Shown: positions 27,454 through 36,407 of the stretch, one piece after another
How positions within the stretch are numbered: position 1 is the stretch's first letter
How the letters are laid out: every line of letters begins with the position of its first letter
From: an uncultured Geobacteraceae bacterium
Lineage (GTDB): Bacteria > Desulfobacterota > Desulfuromonadia > Geobacterales > Pseudopelobacteraceae
Length of the DNA: 61,115 bases
Reading direction: 5' to 3'
NCBI GenBank assembly: GCA_903925005.1
Contig: CAIYDX010000415.1
Span: 1-61,115, forward strand
Notes under the pieces: model-generated
What the model saw: the letters and a program-made list of their open reading frames with translations, nothing else
The model's database searches: none
What the model was told of the DNA's origin: nothing
Made by a program: the position numbers and the translations under genes

Positions 27454-29076
27454 CTATCTCTTTGAGGCAATAACAATCCATTCTTCTCCGGAGTTTTTTA
27501 CAAACATCTGTGTGGCTCTGATCAAGGCTCGGATCAATAGAATTAAACACCGTTGTAGTTTGTTTGGTTCAAATGCGTCGGAAACCCACCTGTTCAGTCG
27601 TGCTTCCAGACTACGAATGGTATAAATACCACTATCTCCGGTGCTGTTAATGATTTTACTTACAAAATTTGCCTCAGATAGTAGCGAGGTTAGAGAACTT
27701 TTGTTGTGAATCATCAAACTCCGGGGAGCGTTGATACCGTACCAGTATTTTTTAAAAAGAGTTAACTGAATCGAGTCGCAATTGGGAGTTTTAATATAAA
27801 GAATCCCGTTCTGTTTTAGAACTCGATTACAATGCTTCAAAGTATCAGATGGATTTGTCAGGCAGCCGAAGTCATTCAATACCGTTATAACATCAAATGT
27901 GCTTGCTTGATTCGATTCTTCAGGTTTGTCCAAAAGTGCACTTTTACGTGTTTCAGTTGCGCCGGGATAATACATTCTGTCGTTTGAGACCGTAACAAGC
28001 CACCCCTGTTTGCGAAAAGTCTCGGTTAACGCCTCATTTCCGGTCCCTATTTGCAGCAGATTACCGGGTGCCCGTTGCTGCAAAAGAGACCATAACTTTT
28101 GCGGAAAAGTGGGCTGTGCTAATGGCTGGTCAGCAGGAGGCGACTCGACAGGAGGGCATACATTCACCCCTGGATTGATCCAGGCAACACCACATCTCGA
28201 ACTGCCGCATTTGAAATAGGTATACTCCTCCGTATTGTATGGATTACGGAAATCCGGAACGTTTCTTATCCGTATCTTTGATGATGAATTGCACAATGGA
28301 CATATAAATTTCTTTTCCTCAGAGTGCTCGTCAAACAGTTCTTTTAGAAGATTATTTTCCAAGCCGGGTAACATCTGATTTAATTCAATAACCCGATTAC
28401 GAACGGCCTCTCGTTTAATAAATGGGCTTCCGGCAGCCAACAGCTCTAACGCATGTTTTACAGAAGAGTTGTCGATTTTACGCAGCCTTTTGCCTGCTTT
28501 TTGACAATAACCGCGTAAATGTTCCAGCGAAATATATACGCCTGGTTTGAATCCTGACTCCAACAGCCATTGCGTCAAACCAACTTCGTAGCTGTTAATG
28601 ATTTGCCTTTTGTTTGAATAGGGTAATACACTGTCCCAGAACATCTTGAATGATTGAGACGAAATTACATTTTTACGAAATACCAGAAAGTAACTCTGAA
28701 TATGTCGCTGAACTAGGTAGCCGGTGGTTATTCCCCAAAAATCGCACTCAACTTGTTCCATACGTGAAAAAACGTCTTTCATGGGAAACACTGGCCCCAA
28801 GATACTGGAGTTGGTAATAATTATCTCATTGTAATCAGACATATGACATGAATCAAGAGCTGTTTTCCACATGGAGAAATCATATCCGGCGTTTTTATTG
28901 ATGATGACGCGTGAACATATTGTCGAGAGTTTCGCGCCGTCGGAATCTGATATCGGTGAGTTGGATATAAAGACGAGTTCCGTGCCAAGGGGAATCATTG
29001 AGTGCAGGAAATGAAATACAAACGGTTGAACTTTTCCGTATTCATCAAAGTGTGCATAACATAAAAGTTTGTCCAT
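27454..29076 (-). CDS. RgpF-like glycan protein fused to a zinc-ribbon methyltransferase
   Basis: A 540-residue composite. Residues about 1-200 match the rhamnan synthesis protein F family: NKNAGYDFSMWKTAL, IIITNSSILGPVFPM, DFWGITTG, QSYFLVFRK. After a helical linker, a zinc ribbon (about 262-300) shows CPLC and CGSSRCG. From about 335 a class I methyltransferase follows (GNLLQIGTGNEALTETFRKQGW, LKHCNRVLKQNGILYIKTPN, YWYGINAPRSLMIH). The usual EH of the motif-II loop is replaced by DF (VLNDFGCL), so catalysis is uncertain. RgpF-type proteins take part in rhamnose-containing polysaccharide assembly. AAGGCGG precedes the ATG. The gene is AT-rich. Confidence 0.75.
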   Translation of the reverse strand: MDKLLCYAHFDEYGKVQPFVFHFLHSMIPLGTELVFISNSPISDSDGAKLSTICSRVIINKNAGYDFSMWKTALDSCHMSDYNEIIITNSSILGPVFPMKDVFSRMEQVECDFWGITTGYLVQRHIQSYFLVFRKNVISSQSFKMFWDSVLPYSNKRQIINSYEVGLTQWLLESGFKPGVYISLEHLRGYCQKAGKRLRKIDNSSVKHALELLAAGSPFIKREAVRNRVIELNQMLPGLENNLLKELFDEHSEEKKFICPLCNSSSKIRIRNVPDFRNPYNTEEYTYFKCGSSRCGVAWINPGVNVCPPVESPPADQPLAQPTFPQKLWSLLQQRAPGNLLQIGTGNEALTETFRKQGWLVTVSNDRMYYPGATETRKSALLDKPEESNQASTFDVITVLNDFGCLTNPSDTLKHCNRVLKQNGILYIKTPNCDSIQLTLFKKYWYGINAPRSLMIHNKSSLTSLLSEANFVSKIINSTGDSGIYTIRSLEARLNRWVSDAFEPNKLQRCLILLIRALIRATQMFVKNSGEEWIVIASKR

Positions 29077-29143
29077 TAACTACCGCCTTGTAACTATGAT
29101 ATGTTGCCATAAAGCGACTTTCCCATTGTCGGCAAATATGCTG

Positions 29144-30112
29144 CTAACGTCGTGCTGTCCGGGTCAGGATGTCCTTGTCGCTCAGAAGACGGTAAGGTTT
29201 TTCCATTTTACGTAATGCCCAAATGCTGCGCCATTTTTTAGCTGCTTCCCAAAAAGCCTTGTAATAGGTGAAATTTAACCACAGAAAGCTGACCGACAGG
29301 CGGAACAGGATAATTAATATGTTTTTTAGTACGAATGCCGGATCACTCAGGTTTATCCAGTGGAAAATAAATCTATTCCTGAAATAAATCACTTGGTGCC
29401 AACGATGTTTTGTTTTATCTCTGTATATGGTTGCGTTAGAATAATGCCAGACGGTGGCTGCTGGTTCGTAAATGCTCTTCCAGCCTCTCTTCCATGCCCT
29501 GTATGAGATGTCGACGTCTTCGAATATGAACGGCGAATAAATCTCGGAATAGCCCCCAAGAGCCCGAAACTTCTGGGCATCATATGCAACGCAGGCACCT
29601 ATCGCGTACAAATTTTCGCGCGATGGAAGATCTTCGTTCATGCCGACAAAACCACCCCTGATAAATCCTCTACGATAGGCGGCGATTACTGCGCCTTGGT
29701 TTTTGCCTTCCCGCTCTACGATGATGCGGGGAGTGACAGCAAAAAGTTCCGGGTCTTCAAAGTGTGAAGCGAGTGAAGTAAGTAAATTAGTTTCTACTCT
29801 CACATCCGTGTTTATGCATAGTAGTATTGGAAATCTAGCCATTGTCATACCTGCATTACAGGTCTTCGAAAAACCGACATTTTGAGAGTTTACGAGTAAC
29901 CGTGCCTTTGGAAACATATTCCTGACAATGTTGCAGCTATCATCAGTGCTACAGTCGTCAACAATAATAACCTCGACTGAACCATGCCATTGGGCAATAG
30001 CTGCAAAAACTGACGGCAGGTTGTCGCGCAGAAGGGACTCGCCATTATAGTTGGGAATTACAATGCTAATTCCGTTAGCTGTGTTGACTATTGAATCCAT
30101 AGGCTCTTTCAT
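29144..30112 (-). CDS. Glycosyltransferase family 2 (rhamnosyltransferase-like)
   Basis: A 322-residue GT2 protein. SIVIPNYNGESLLRDNLPSV starts the GT-A fold, with VIIVDDCSTDDSC, LLCINTDVRVE (DxD equivalent) and FIFEDVDISYRAWKRGW, the ED-D block of processive rhamnosyl or dTDP-sugar transferases. The C-terminal part has hydrophobic segments (FVLKNILIILFRLSVSFLWL) that probably dock at the membrane. Its ATG stands one base after the msbA stop codon (TAGAATG), so it is translated with msbA. Confidence 0.87.
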   Translation of the reverse strand: MKEPMDSIVNTANGISIVIPNYNGESLLRDNLPSVFAAIAQWHGSVEVIIVDDCSTDDSCNIVRNMFPKARLLVNSQNVGFSKTCNAGMTMARFPILLCINTDVRVETNLLTSLASHFEDPELFAVTPRIIVEREGKNQGAVIAAYRRGFIRGGFVGMNEDLPSRENLYAIGACVAYDAQKFRALGGYSEIYSPFIFEDVDISYRAWKRGWKSIYEPAATVWHYSNATIYRDKTKHRWHQVIYFRNRFIFHWINLSDPAFVLKNILIILFRLSVSFLWLNFTYYKAFWEAAKKWRSIWALRKMEKPYRLLSDKDILTRTARR

Positions 30113-30113
30113 T

Positions 30114-31838
30114 CTATCGCTCTTTTCCAAACTGCTGTGCGCAGAGTCTGCAATAAAGTCCCCCATTTTCTAGCAGTGACTTGTGTGAGCCGCTTTCAAC
30201 AATTTTCCCTTTTTCCAATACCACAATTTTATCGGCATTTATCACTGTAGAAAGCCTGTGGGCGATTACAAAGGTGGTGCGGGCGACCATAAGATTGTCC
30301 AGCGCCTTTTGCACCATCTGTTCACTCTCTGTATCAAGCGCGCTGGTCGCCTCATCGAGAATCAGGATCGGGGCATTTTTGAGTATTGCACGAGCAATGC
30401 ATAGCCGCTGCCTTTGTCCTCCGGAGAGCCTGACACCGCGATCTCCGATACTTGTTTGATACCCTTGCGGCATATCCATGATAAAGTCATGGGCGTAGGC
30501 GGCTTGTGCCGCTCTGTTTATTTCTTCCTCTGTAGCGCCCGGTTTTCCGTAGCGAATATTGTTTGCTATGGTATCATGGAAGAGGATGGTCTCTTGATCT
30601 ACCAAGGCGATATGGTTCATAAGGCTCTCTTTGGATATATCGCGGACATTGTGCGTGCCGATTAGCACCTGACCTTCGTTGGTGTCAAAAAAACGGGCTA
30701 TCAGCGAAACAAGCGTGCTTTTCCCCCCTCCTGATGGTCCAACAAGAGCCACCATCTGGCCCTTTTCGGCTACAAGGGACACATCGTCAAGGATGTAGTC
30801 ATCCTGATATTTAAAAAAGACGTTTTTAAATTCAATTTTGCTATCCTCCTGGGTGAGAGTGTGACCATCAGGAGAGTCAATTATTTCCGGCGTAGCATCT
30901 ATAATCTCAAATACTCGTTCTGAAGCACCGATGCAGCGCTGGGCGGTACTGTAGGCGCTTATCAGTTTTTTGAGAGGGGAATATACCAGTGCCATGGCCG
31001 TAATAAATGAAAAGAATTCCGGCGCCGTCATTTTGTTAGACATAACCTTGCTACCGCCAAAAAAAATGACAGCAGCAATCCCGAAAGAGGTGATTACCTC
31101 CATGATAGGTGACGATAGCGCGTTGTATTTTATCATCTTCCTGGTGAAATTGTAATAATTGAGATTGGCCTGCGCAAACTGTTTCGTCATGGTGTCTTCA
31201 AGAGAGAACGCCTTGACTATCTTTATTCCGCTCAGCGTTTCCTGAAGGATATTGGCAAAGTATCCCGCTTCCTCCTGCCCCTTCCGGGCTGTCAGTTTGA
31301 TTTTCTTTCCAAGAATATTTGCAGGATAGATTGTAAACGGGATAACCAGAATTGATATAATGGCAAGCTGCCAATCGCGATAGAAGATGACTCCAAGCAG
31401 AGAAACAAGGCCAATGGTGTCTCTGAAAATCCCCGAAACCATTTCTGCAACACCGTTTTGCATAACGGCAACATCATTTACTATGCGCGACATTAATGAG
31501 CCGGTCTGATTGCGGTAGAAAAACTTCAGGTCGAGGACAATATTTTTCCGGAATATTTCGTTTCGTACGTCCTGCACTGCCAGTTGTGCTGCAGTGCTCA
31601 TGAAGTAGTCGTTAACGTAGCGGCAAATAGCCCGAAATACGAATATCAGTATTATAGCTAACGGAAGAAATGAAAAAATCACCATATCTTTAGTCATGAA
31701 AATTTTCTTTAGTAATGGCTCCACCATGTAGGCAAAAGCGCCCTCTAGTCCTCCGTAGGCTGATGACGCTAGTGCGGCAAGCATGATGCGCCACCAGTAG
31801 GGTTTCATGTAGAGGAGGAGTCTTTTAAATACAGGCAT
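30114..31838 (-). CDS. msbA: Lipid A export ATP-binding/permease protein MsbA
   Basis: A 574-residue ABC half-transporter. Six membrane helices fill about residues 1-310. The ATPase domain shows Walker A GPSGGGKST (about 373), signature LSGGQRQRL (about 476), Walker B ILILDEATSALD and the H-loop IAHRLSTV. MsbA flips core-lipid A across the inner membrane. Its place between waaF and glycosyltransferase genes, in a window full of lpx genes, supports MsbA over other exporters. Confidence 0.92.
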   Translation of the reverse strand: MPVFKRLLLYMKPYWWRIMLAALASSAYGGLEGAFAYMVEPLLKKIFMTKDMVIFSFLPLAIILIFVFRAICRYVNDYFMSTAAQLAVQDVRNEIFRKNIVLDLKFFYRNQTGSLMSRIVNDVAVMQNGVAEMVSGIFRDTIGLVSLLGVIFYRDWQLAIISILVIPFTIYPANILGKKIKLTARKGQEEAGYFANILQETLSGIKIVKAFSLEDTMTKQFAQANLNYYNFTRKMIKYNALSSPIMEVITSFGIAAVIFFGGSKVMSNKMTAPEFFSFITAMALVYSPLKKLISAYSTAQRCIGASERVFEIIDATPEIIDSPDGHTLTQEDSKIEFKNVFFKYQDDYILDDVSLVAEKGQMVALVGPSGGGKSTLVSLIARFFDTNEGQVLIGTHNVRDISKESLMNHIALVDQETILFHDTIANNIRYGKPGATEEEINRAAQAAYAHDFIMDMPQGYQTSIGDRGVRLSGGQRQRLCIARAILKNAPILILDEATSALDTESEQMVQKALDNLMVARTTFVIAHRLSTVINADKIVVLEKGKIVESGSHKSLLENGGLYCRLCAQQFGKER

Positions 31839-31851
31839 TTCAATGGGTCCT

Positions 31852-32934
31852 TTATTTTTGGTGGATAAACGGAAGTTTTAATTTGTCAGCAAGCCCAAGC
31901 GCGGCAAAAATTACAGATTCTTCGGTAACGGTAGTCATGCAGCGGTGATCGATCGGGCACTCCCGCAATTTGCACGGTGCGCATCCGACATTGCTACGCA
32001 CTACTGCTGACTTACTGTTGTAAGGGGATGTCCCGGTGTGGTCGGTTGAACCGAATATTGCCACTAACGGCACATCGAAAGCCGCGGCGATATGCATAGG
32101 GCCGGAATCATTGGTTATAAAAAAATTGCAGCGCTTTATCAGCGCCATTAATTCCCGTACTGACGTTTTACCGGCAACATTTACAGCCGTTTCTTCCATA
32201 CGACTCTCGATGTCGGCAGCAATTTCGGTTTCGCCGGGTCCGCCAAAGATAACGACCTTAACCGACCATTTATACGCGAGTCGCCGGGCGACCCCGGCAA
32301 ATCTGTCTGGATACCAGCGTTTGGCCGAACCGTAGCTCGCCCCAGGGTTTATACCGAGTACGAAATCATCCGGTCGTATGCCGTATTCGGCCAGAAGCGC
32401 TGATGCTCTGCTCTCCTCTTCGGAGGTAATTGAGAGATGGAGATCTCTGCAACTTCCGTTGATACCGAAATATTTCATCAGGTTTAGATAATATTCGACC
32501 TCATGGCAGGCGGTAGGGCCTTTCGTCGCATTGTATCGCCCATTAAGCAACAGGGTACGGCCATCGCTGCATTTTCCAATTCTGGTTGGAACGCGTGCCA
32601 GCCAAGGCACGAGTGCGGAATCGAAAGAATTGGGGAGAATGATGGCAAGATCAAAGGCATGTTTCCGCAGTTCAGCCGCCAGCCGCAGCCTTCCGGCAAT
32701 GCCATGATGTTTTCTCTGCCGATCGAAGGTAATGATGGCGTCAATTCCGGGATGATGCAAAAAAAGCTGGGATACTAACGCATTGGCCAGAATGGTGATT
32801 TCAGCTTGTGGAAACTGCTCGCGAATCACACTTATAGCCGGTGTGGTCATCACGGCATCACCGATCCAGTTGACCGAACGAATCAGGATTTTCCGGATGG
32901 AGTCGTGCCGTAATTTTTTCACGGCGCCTCGCAT
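31852..32934 (-). CDS. waaF: Lipopolysaccharide heptosyltransferase II
   Basis: A 360-residue GT9 enzyme that adds the second heptose to the LPS inner core. It begins KILIRSVNWIGDAVMTTPAISVIR, the most typical WaaF N-terminus. NPGASYGSAKRWYPDRFAGVA binds ADP-heptose, and FITNDSGPMHIAAAFDVPLVAIFG is the family signature with TDHTGTSPY after it. A Cys-rich patch (GCAPCKLRECPIDHRCM) precedes the C-terminus. It overlaps the Trm112-like gene by 16 bases and sits 13 bases before msbA. Confidence 0.93.
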   Translation of the reverse strand: MRGAVKKLRHDSIRKILIRSVNWIGDAVMTTPAISVIREQFPQAEITILANALVSQLFLHHPGIDAIITFDRQRKHHGIAGRLRLAAELRKHAFDLAIILPNSFDSALVPWLARVPTRIGKCSDGRTLLLNGRYNATKGPTACHEVEYYLNLMKYFGINGSCRDLHLSITSEEESRASALLAEYGIRPDDFVLGINPGASYGSAKRWYPDRFAGVARRLAYKWSVKVVIFGGPGETEIAADIESRMEETAVNVAGKTSVRELMALIKRCNFFITNDSGPMHIAAAFDVPLVAIFGSTDHTGTSPYNSKSAVVRSNVGCAPCKLRECPIDHRCMTTVTEESVIFAALGLADKLKLPFIHQK

Positions 32935-33116
32935 CTTGTACGGAGGCGTGTGTCTGCTTGCTCTGGGAGTAACACAGGAATACCTTCAACAATAAGATAG
33001 TCTCTGCCGCAGGGTTTGCAATGTATGGAGTGGCCATCTGCGGTTTGAAGCAATTCCCCCTTGCAGATCGGGCACGCGAGTATTTGTAATAGTTCAAGTG
33101 GCAGCATACTATCCAT
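32919..33116 (-). CDS. Trm112/YcaR-family small zinc protein
   Basis: A 65-residue protein with LLQILACPICKGELLQ, then HSIHCKPCGRDYLIVEGIPVLLPEQA: two C-x2-C pairs and the IxxGIPxLLP ending define the Trm112 (UPF0434) family. Bacterial members are often encoded beside lipid A or core genes; eukaryotic Trm112 activates methyltransferases. Two methyltransferase domains lie in this cluster, but a link is speculative. The start could be 33116 or 33107 (MLPLELLQ), since neither ribosome site is strong. Its end overlaps waaF by 16 bases. Confidence 0.88.
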   Translation of the reverse strand: MDSMLPLELLQILACPICKGELLQTADGHSIHCKPCGRDYLIVEGIPVLLPEQADTRLRTRCEAP

Positions 33117-33302
33117 GATAAAAAAATTGATTGGACAATATGCCACAAATGACATTGTTTTTGAAGCAAATTGCACATATTGCCATCGAAATTCTACCAG
33201 TTTCATGTTGACGATGCTTCGAATTGAATGATATTTACAACGTGCCGGATAAAATGATCGTAAATGACGTAAATTAAAATATATCTCAGTCCTTCGAGTC
33301 CC

Positions 33303-34088
33303 ATGAAACCTCCCATTTGTTATCCAGACATTCTTAAATCCGATATACAGCGGTCTGGTTACGTATCTGTCGACGTAAAAGGATGCCAGGCTGTCGCCTG
33401 TGATTGGGCCGCTTCGTCAGTTGCCCAGGCTCTTGCGTCCGGCACACTCCACGAATGGGCGGCTCGGCAATCTGTGAGAGAAGAGATGCGGGGGCGCGGG
33501 GTCATTTACTCCGTCAATCTGCCGACAAATCCTGCAACTCAGGTGGTTGTGCGAAGAAACCGCCACGGCGGGCTGCTGCATGCATTGACGGGAGAGTATT
33601 TTCTCACTCCGACGCGAGCGCCGCTTGAACTGGCAACTGCGTTGCGACTTGCCGCCGCCGGGATTCCAACACCAGAGGTGCTTGCGTACGCCATCTATCC
33701 TGCTGCCGGCATATTTGCCCGGAGCGATGTCATGACGCGGCGGTTGCCGGAAGGGGACGATGTTCCAGCTGTCTGGAAAAAAGCAAGCAGTGCCGAACGT
33801 GATTCGATGCTGATAGCTGTGGCCAAGTTGCTGAACGCTCTTGCAGCGGCCGGTACGTGGCACGCCGACCTGAACCTCAAGAATATCTATATCGCCGGCA
33901 GTGGCGCCGATATGACCGCGTATCTGCTGGATGTCGACCGGGTGACTTTTCCGGAGGGAAGTGATATTGCCGCGCGCAATTTCAAGAGGCTGGCCCAGTC
34001 CGCCCGCAAGTGGCGCGAACGGTGGGGGCTGGATTTTGACGAGGATGCGCTGGCCAGGCTGGCCGTTCTTACAGAGGAGGATTATTGA
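33303..34088 (+). CDS. kdkA: Kdo kinase/WaaP-type LPS kinase
   Basis: A 261-residue protein-kinase-fold enzyme of the WaaP/KdkA/InaA group. VVVRRNRHGGLLHAL carries the ATP-binding Arg/Lys region, followed by the family's REPLAT-like stretch. The catalytic loop is WHADLNLKNIYI (His-x-Asp...Asn) and the metal-binding Asp is in LLDVDRV. KdkA phosphorylates Kdo of the inner core. The gene is divergent from the waaF-msbA operon and is followed, with a TGATG overlap, by a GT9 gene. Assignment as Kdo rather than heptose kinase is not certain. Confidence 0.75.
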   Translation: MKPPICYPDILKSDIQRSGYVSVDVKGCQAVACDWAASSVAQALASGTLHEWAARQSVREEMRGRGVIYSVNLPTNPATQVVVRRNRHGGLLHALTGEYFLTPTRAPLELATALRLAAAGIPTPEVLAYAIYPAAGIFARSDVMTRRLPEGDDVPAVWKKASSAERDSMLIAVAKLLNALAAAGTWHADLNLKNIYIAGSGADMTAYLLDVDRVTFPEGSDIAARNFKRLAQSARKWRERWGLDFDEDALARLAVLTEEDY

Positions 34089-35128
34089 TGCATGTTGCAA
34101 CGGACCGTGTCTGCATTGTCATGATGAGCGCCGTGGGTGATACGGTGCATGTCCTGCCGGTGTTGCATGCACTCAAACGGGCTAACCCGGCGATGCAGGT
34201 GACCTGGATTTTACAGCCGGGGCCGGCCATGCTGGTGCGTGGGCACAATCTGGTCGATGAAATTATCCTGTTTGACCGCACGCAGGGGATTCGCGGCTTC
34301 CTCGCCATCCGCGAGCAGCTGCGCAGCCGAAAGTTTGATCTTGTCCTTGATCTGCAGGTCTATTTCAAGGCGAATATAGTGACATCGTTTATCAACGCCA
34401 CGGTGAAACTCGGCTTTGATTTTGCCCGCGCCCGCGATCTTAACTGGCTCTTTACCACACACCGAATTCCCCCTCATGCCATGCAGCATGTCCAGGATCA
34501 GTACCTTGAATTCTGCGACTGGCTCGGCGCGCCGTCTGCTCCGGTTACCTGGGGTCTCGGGCCGTGGAGTGAAGAAGAGCGGGAATGGCAGAAAACATTC
34601 TATTCCAGTTTAGAGCGTCCGGCGGTGCCGATAGTAGTGGCAACCAGCAAATTGCAAAAGAACTGGCTTCCCGAGCGGTGGGCCGAAGTCTGCGATGCCT
34701 TGTACTCTGATTTCGGCCTGCAGCCGATTCTGGTAGGCGGGCGCTCGCAGGTTGAAGTCGAGTGCGAACGGATCATCATGGAACGGGCAAAACGGGCCCC
34801 GTTGTCTGCCCTGGGAAATGGCGGTTTACGCGGTCTGGTCGGGATTCTGGATGGGGCGGCGCTGGTAATCTCGCTAGATACCGGCCCGTTGCATATCACG
34901 GTGGCGCTTGATCGCCCAGTCGTGTCTCTGATGGGGTATTCCAATCCGAAGCGGGTTGGGCCATACCGGAAATTCGGCGATCTGATGGTGGATGCGTACG
35001 GCGAACCGGGCGAAGATTATCCGGTATCAATGGAAAATCGTTCCGATCGGATGCCGCATATTACTGTGCGGGATGTTCTTGAAAAGGTTCAGGTGTGGCA
35101 GACACAGTACTTTAAAAAAACTGATTAG
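34088..35128 (+). CDS. Glycosyltransferase family 9 (WaaC-like heptosyltransferase)
   Basis: A 346-residue GT9 protein beginning MHVATDRVCIVMMSAVGDTVHVLPVLHAL. FDLVLDLQVYFKANIVTSFI and RDLNWLFTTHRIPPHAMQHVQDQYLEF resemble heptosyltransferase I. The signature is LVISLDTGPLHITVALDRPVVSLMG. It may add the first heptose to Kdo, which fits the upstream Kdo kinase. The ATG at 34088 overlaps the kinase TGA, and AGGAGG lies seven bases upstream. Confidence 0.83.
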   Translation: MHVATDRVCIVMMSAVGDTVHVLPVLHALKRANPAMQVTWILQPGPAMLVRGHNLVDEIILFDRTQGIRGFLAIREQLRSRKFDLVLDLQVYFKANIVTSFINATVKLGFDFARARDLNWLFTTHRIPPHAMQHVQDQYLEFCDWLGAPSAPVTWGLGPWSEEEREWQKTFYSSLERPAVPIVVATSKLQKNWLPERWAEVCDALYSDFGLQPILVGGRSQVEVECERIIMERAKRAPLSALGNGGLRGLVGILDGAALVISLDTGPLHITVALDRPVVSLMGYSNPKRVGPYRKFGDLMVDAYGEPGEDYPVSMENRSDRMPHITVRDVLEKVQVWQTQYFKKTD

Positions 35129-35151
35129 TACTGATCTTTCGCCAAAGACAG

Positions 35152-35246
35152 AATGTAGGGGCGTACCCGGCGGGTCGCCCTGGTACAACATTCGCCATTG
35201 CGGCCCATGGCAACAGGGCGAGCCAACGGCGTCGCCCCTACAGAAT
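35152..35246. repeat. GTAGGGGCG-type palindromic element between convergent genes
   Basis: Arms at 35152-35186 (GTAGGGGCG...TCGCCCTGG) and 35211-35246 (CAGGGCGA...CGCCCCTAC) are near-perfect inverted repeats. The central 24 bases form the loop. It lies between the ends of the GT9 gene (+) and lpxK (-) and could fold in both transcripts. Elements of this sequence type recur in many bacterial genomes. Confidence 0.7.
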
Positions 35247-35286
35247 CAAATAATGTACATAGCGGAAGATAGGTATCAATCAGGTT

Positions 35287-35316
35287 AAAAACTGTCCACG
35301 AAAAACACGAAAAAAA
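35287..35316. repeat. Half-copy of the CGGA/CACGA intergenic repeat
   Basis: ACTGTCCACGAAAAACACGA resembles one arm of the palindrome at 21479-21616 (GTCCACGGAA...AACACGGA). No matching second arm is present beside it. It lies just after the lpxK stop codon. Confidence 0.4.
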
Positions 35317-35318
35317 TC

Positions 35319-36407
35319 CTATTTTTGTTGAAACAGCTGGTTCAGTTTCTTTTTTAAAATCTCCGGATCGTCAATCGTCAGCTCCAGCCTGGCAAGTAAT
35401 GTGTGTGCCGCGAATTTCTGCGCGAACTCTTTCAGTTTAACGCCATCTTTTTCCGTTGTGATCAATACATCCGCTCCGCTTGCCAGCATCGCATCAGCTA
35501 TCTCATTGCACTGTTCATTGCTGTAGGCAACATGATCCGTGAAGCTGATGCTGCGTATCAGATTCAGACCCTTTGCGCGCAGTCCGGCAAAGAAAGAGTC
35601 AGGATCGGCAATGCCGGCAAACGCCAGAACCTTGAGGTTGTTACAGTGCGAAAAGGGAACGGGTGTTTGACCACTTAGGGGGAGCAAGTCGGCGAGAGTA
35701 TGGCTGGATAGACAACAGGGAATTCCCTGTGTGTTGGTAGTAACGGCTGCCCCTCCGGGAGCGCGCGTAAAAATCACCAGGTCGGCCCGCTGTACGGCAA
35801 TTTTGGGTTCGCGCAATATGCCCGCCGGCAGAGTCAGGCCATTGCCGAACGGCCTTGAGAAGTCCAGCAGCAGTATGTTCAGATCACGATGCAGGCGCAG
35901 GTGCTGGAATCCGTCATCGAGAAGGAAAATGTCCGGGACAAGCTGCTGCATGGCTAATTCACCGGCGGCATATCGATCCGTTCCGATCACGACCATAAGC
36001 CCGGGCACTGTCGATGCCAGCAGATACGGTTCGTCCCCGCATTCCCGCGCACTCAGCATGATCGTGACACCGTCGCTGACAACGGAGGTTTGTCCCTCCA
36101 GAGAACCGCCATAGCCGCGGGAAAGCACGGCAACACGGTAACCTTGGGACAATAGTAATCGTGCTATATAGGCGGTTACCGGGGTTTTCCCGGTTCCTCC
36201 GACAGTTATATTGCCGATTGAAACAACCGGACGGGGGAGGCGGTATTTTTTAAAGATCCCGCTCCGATACAGCAGCGCCCGCAATCGCAGGACGGATGAA
36301 TACAGCCATGCCAATGGCGTCAAAACCAGCAGGAGAAGCTTATCGGCCGGTTCAGAGCGACTGCCGGTGGCAAAGCCTCGCCAGTATGCGTGAAATGATC
36401 CGTTCAT
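35319..36407 (-). CDS. lpxK: Tetraacyldisaccharide 4'-kinase
   Basis: A 362-residue membrane-associated P-loop kinase that phosphorylates the 4' position of the lipid A disaccharide. Walker A is IGNITVGGTGKTPVT; RGYGGSLEGQTSVVSDG and ADIFLLDDGFQHLRLHRDLNILLLD are standard LpxK blocks. An N-terminal hydrophobic helix (LLLVLTPLAWLYSSVLRL) docks in the membrane. Its ATG overlaps the waaA stop by four bases. It is the last gene of the lipid A array. Confidence 0.94.
   Translation of the reverse strand: MNGSFHAYWRGFATGSRSEPADKLLLLVLTPLAWLYSSVLRLRALLYRSGIFKKYRLPRPVVSIGNITVGGTGKTPVTAYIARLLLSQGYRVAVLSRGYGGSLEGQTSVVSDGVTIMLSARECGDEPYLLASTVPGLMVVIGTDRYAAGELAMQQLVPDIFLLDDGFQHLRLHRDLNILLLDFSRPFGNGLTLPAGILREPKIAVQRADLVIFTRAPGGAAVTTNTQGIPCCLSSHTLADLLPLSGQTPVPFSHCNNLKVLAFAGIADPDSFFAGLRAKGLNLIRSISFTDHVAYSNEQCNEIADAMLASGADVLITTEKDGVKLKEFAQKFAAHTLLARLELTIDDPEILKKKLNQLFQQK

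Noticed and set aside
33417-34100. Minus-strand frame of 227 codons
   Set aside because: Antisense to the kinase gene, which has a full kinase catalytic loop.
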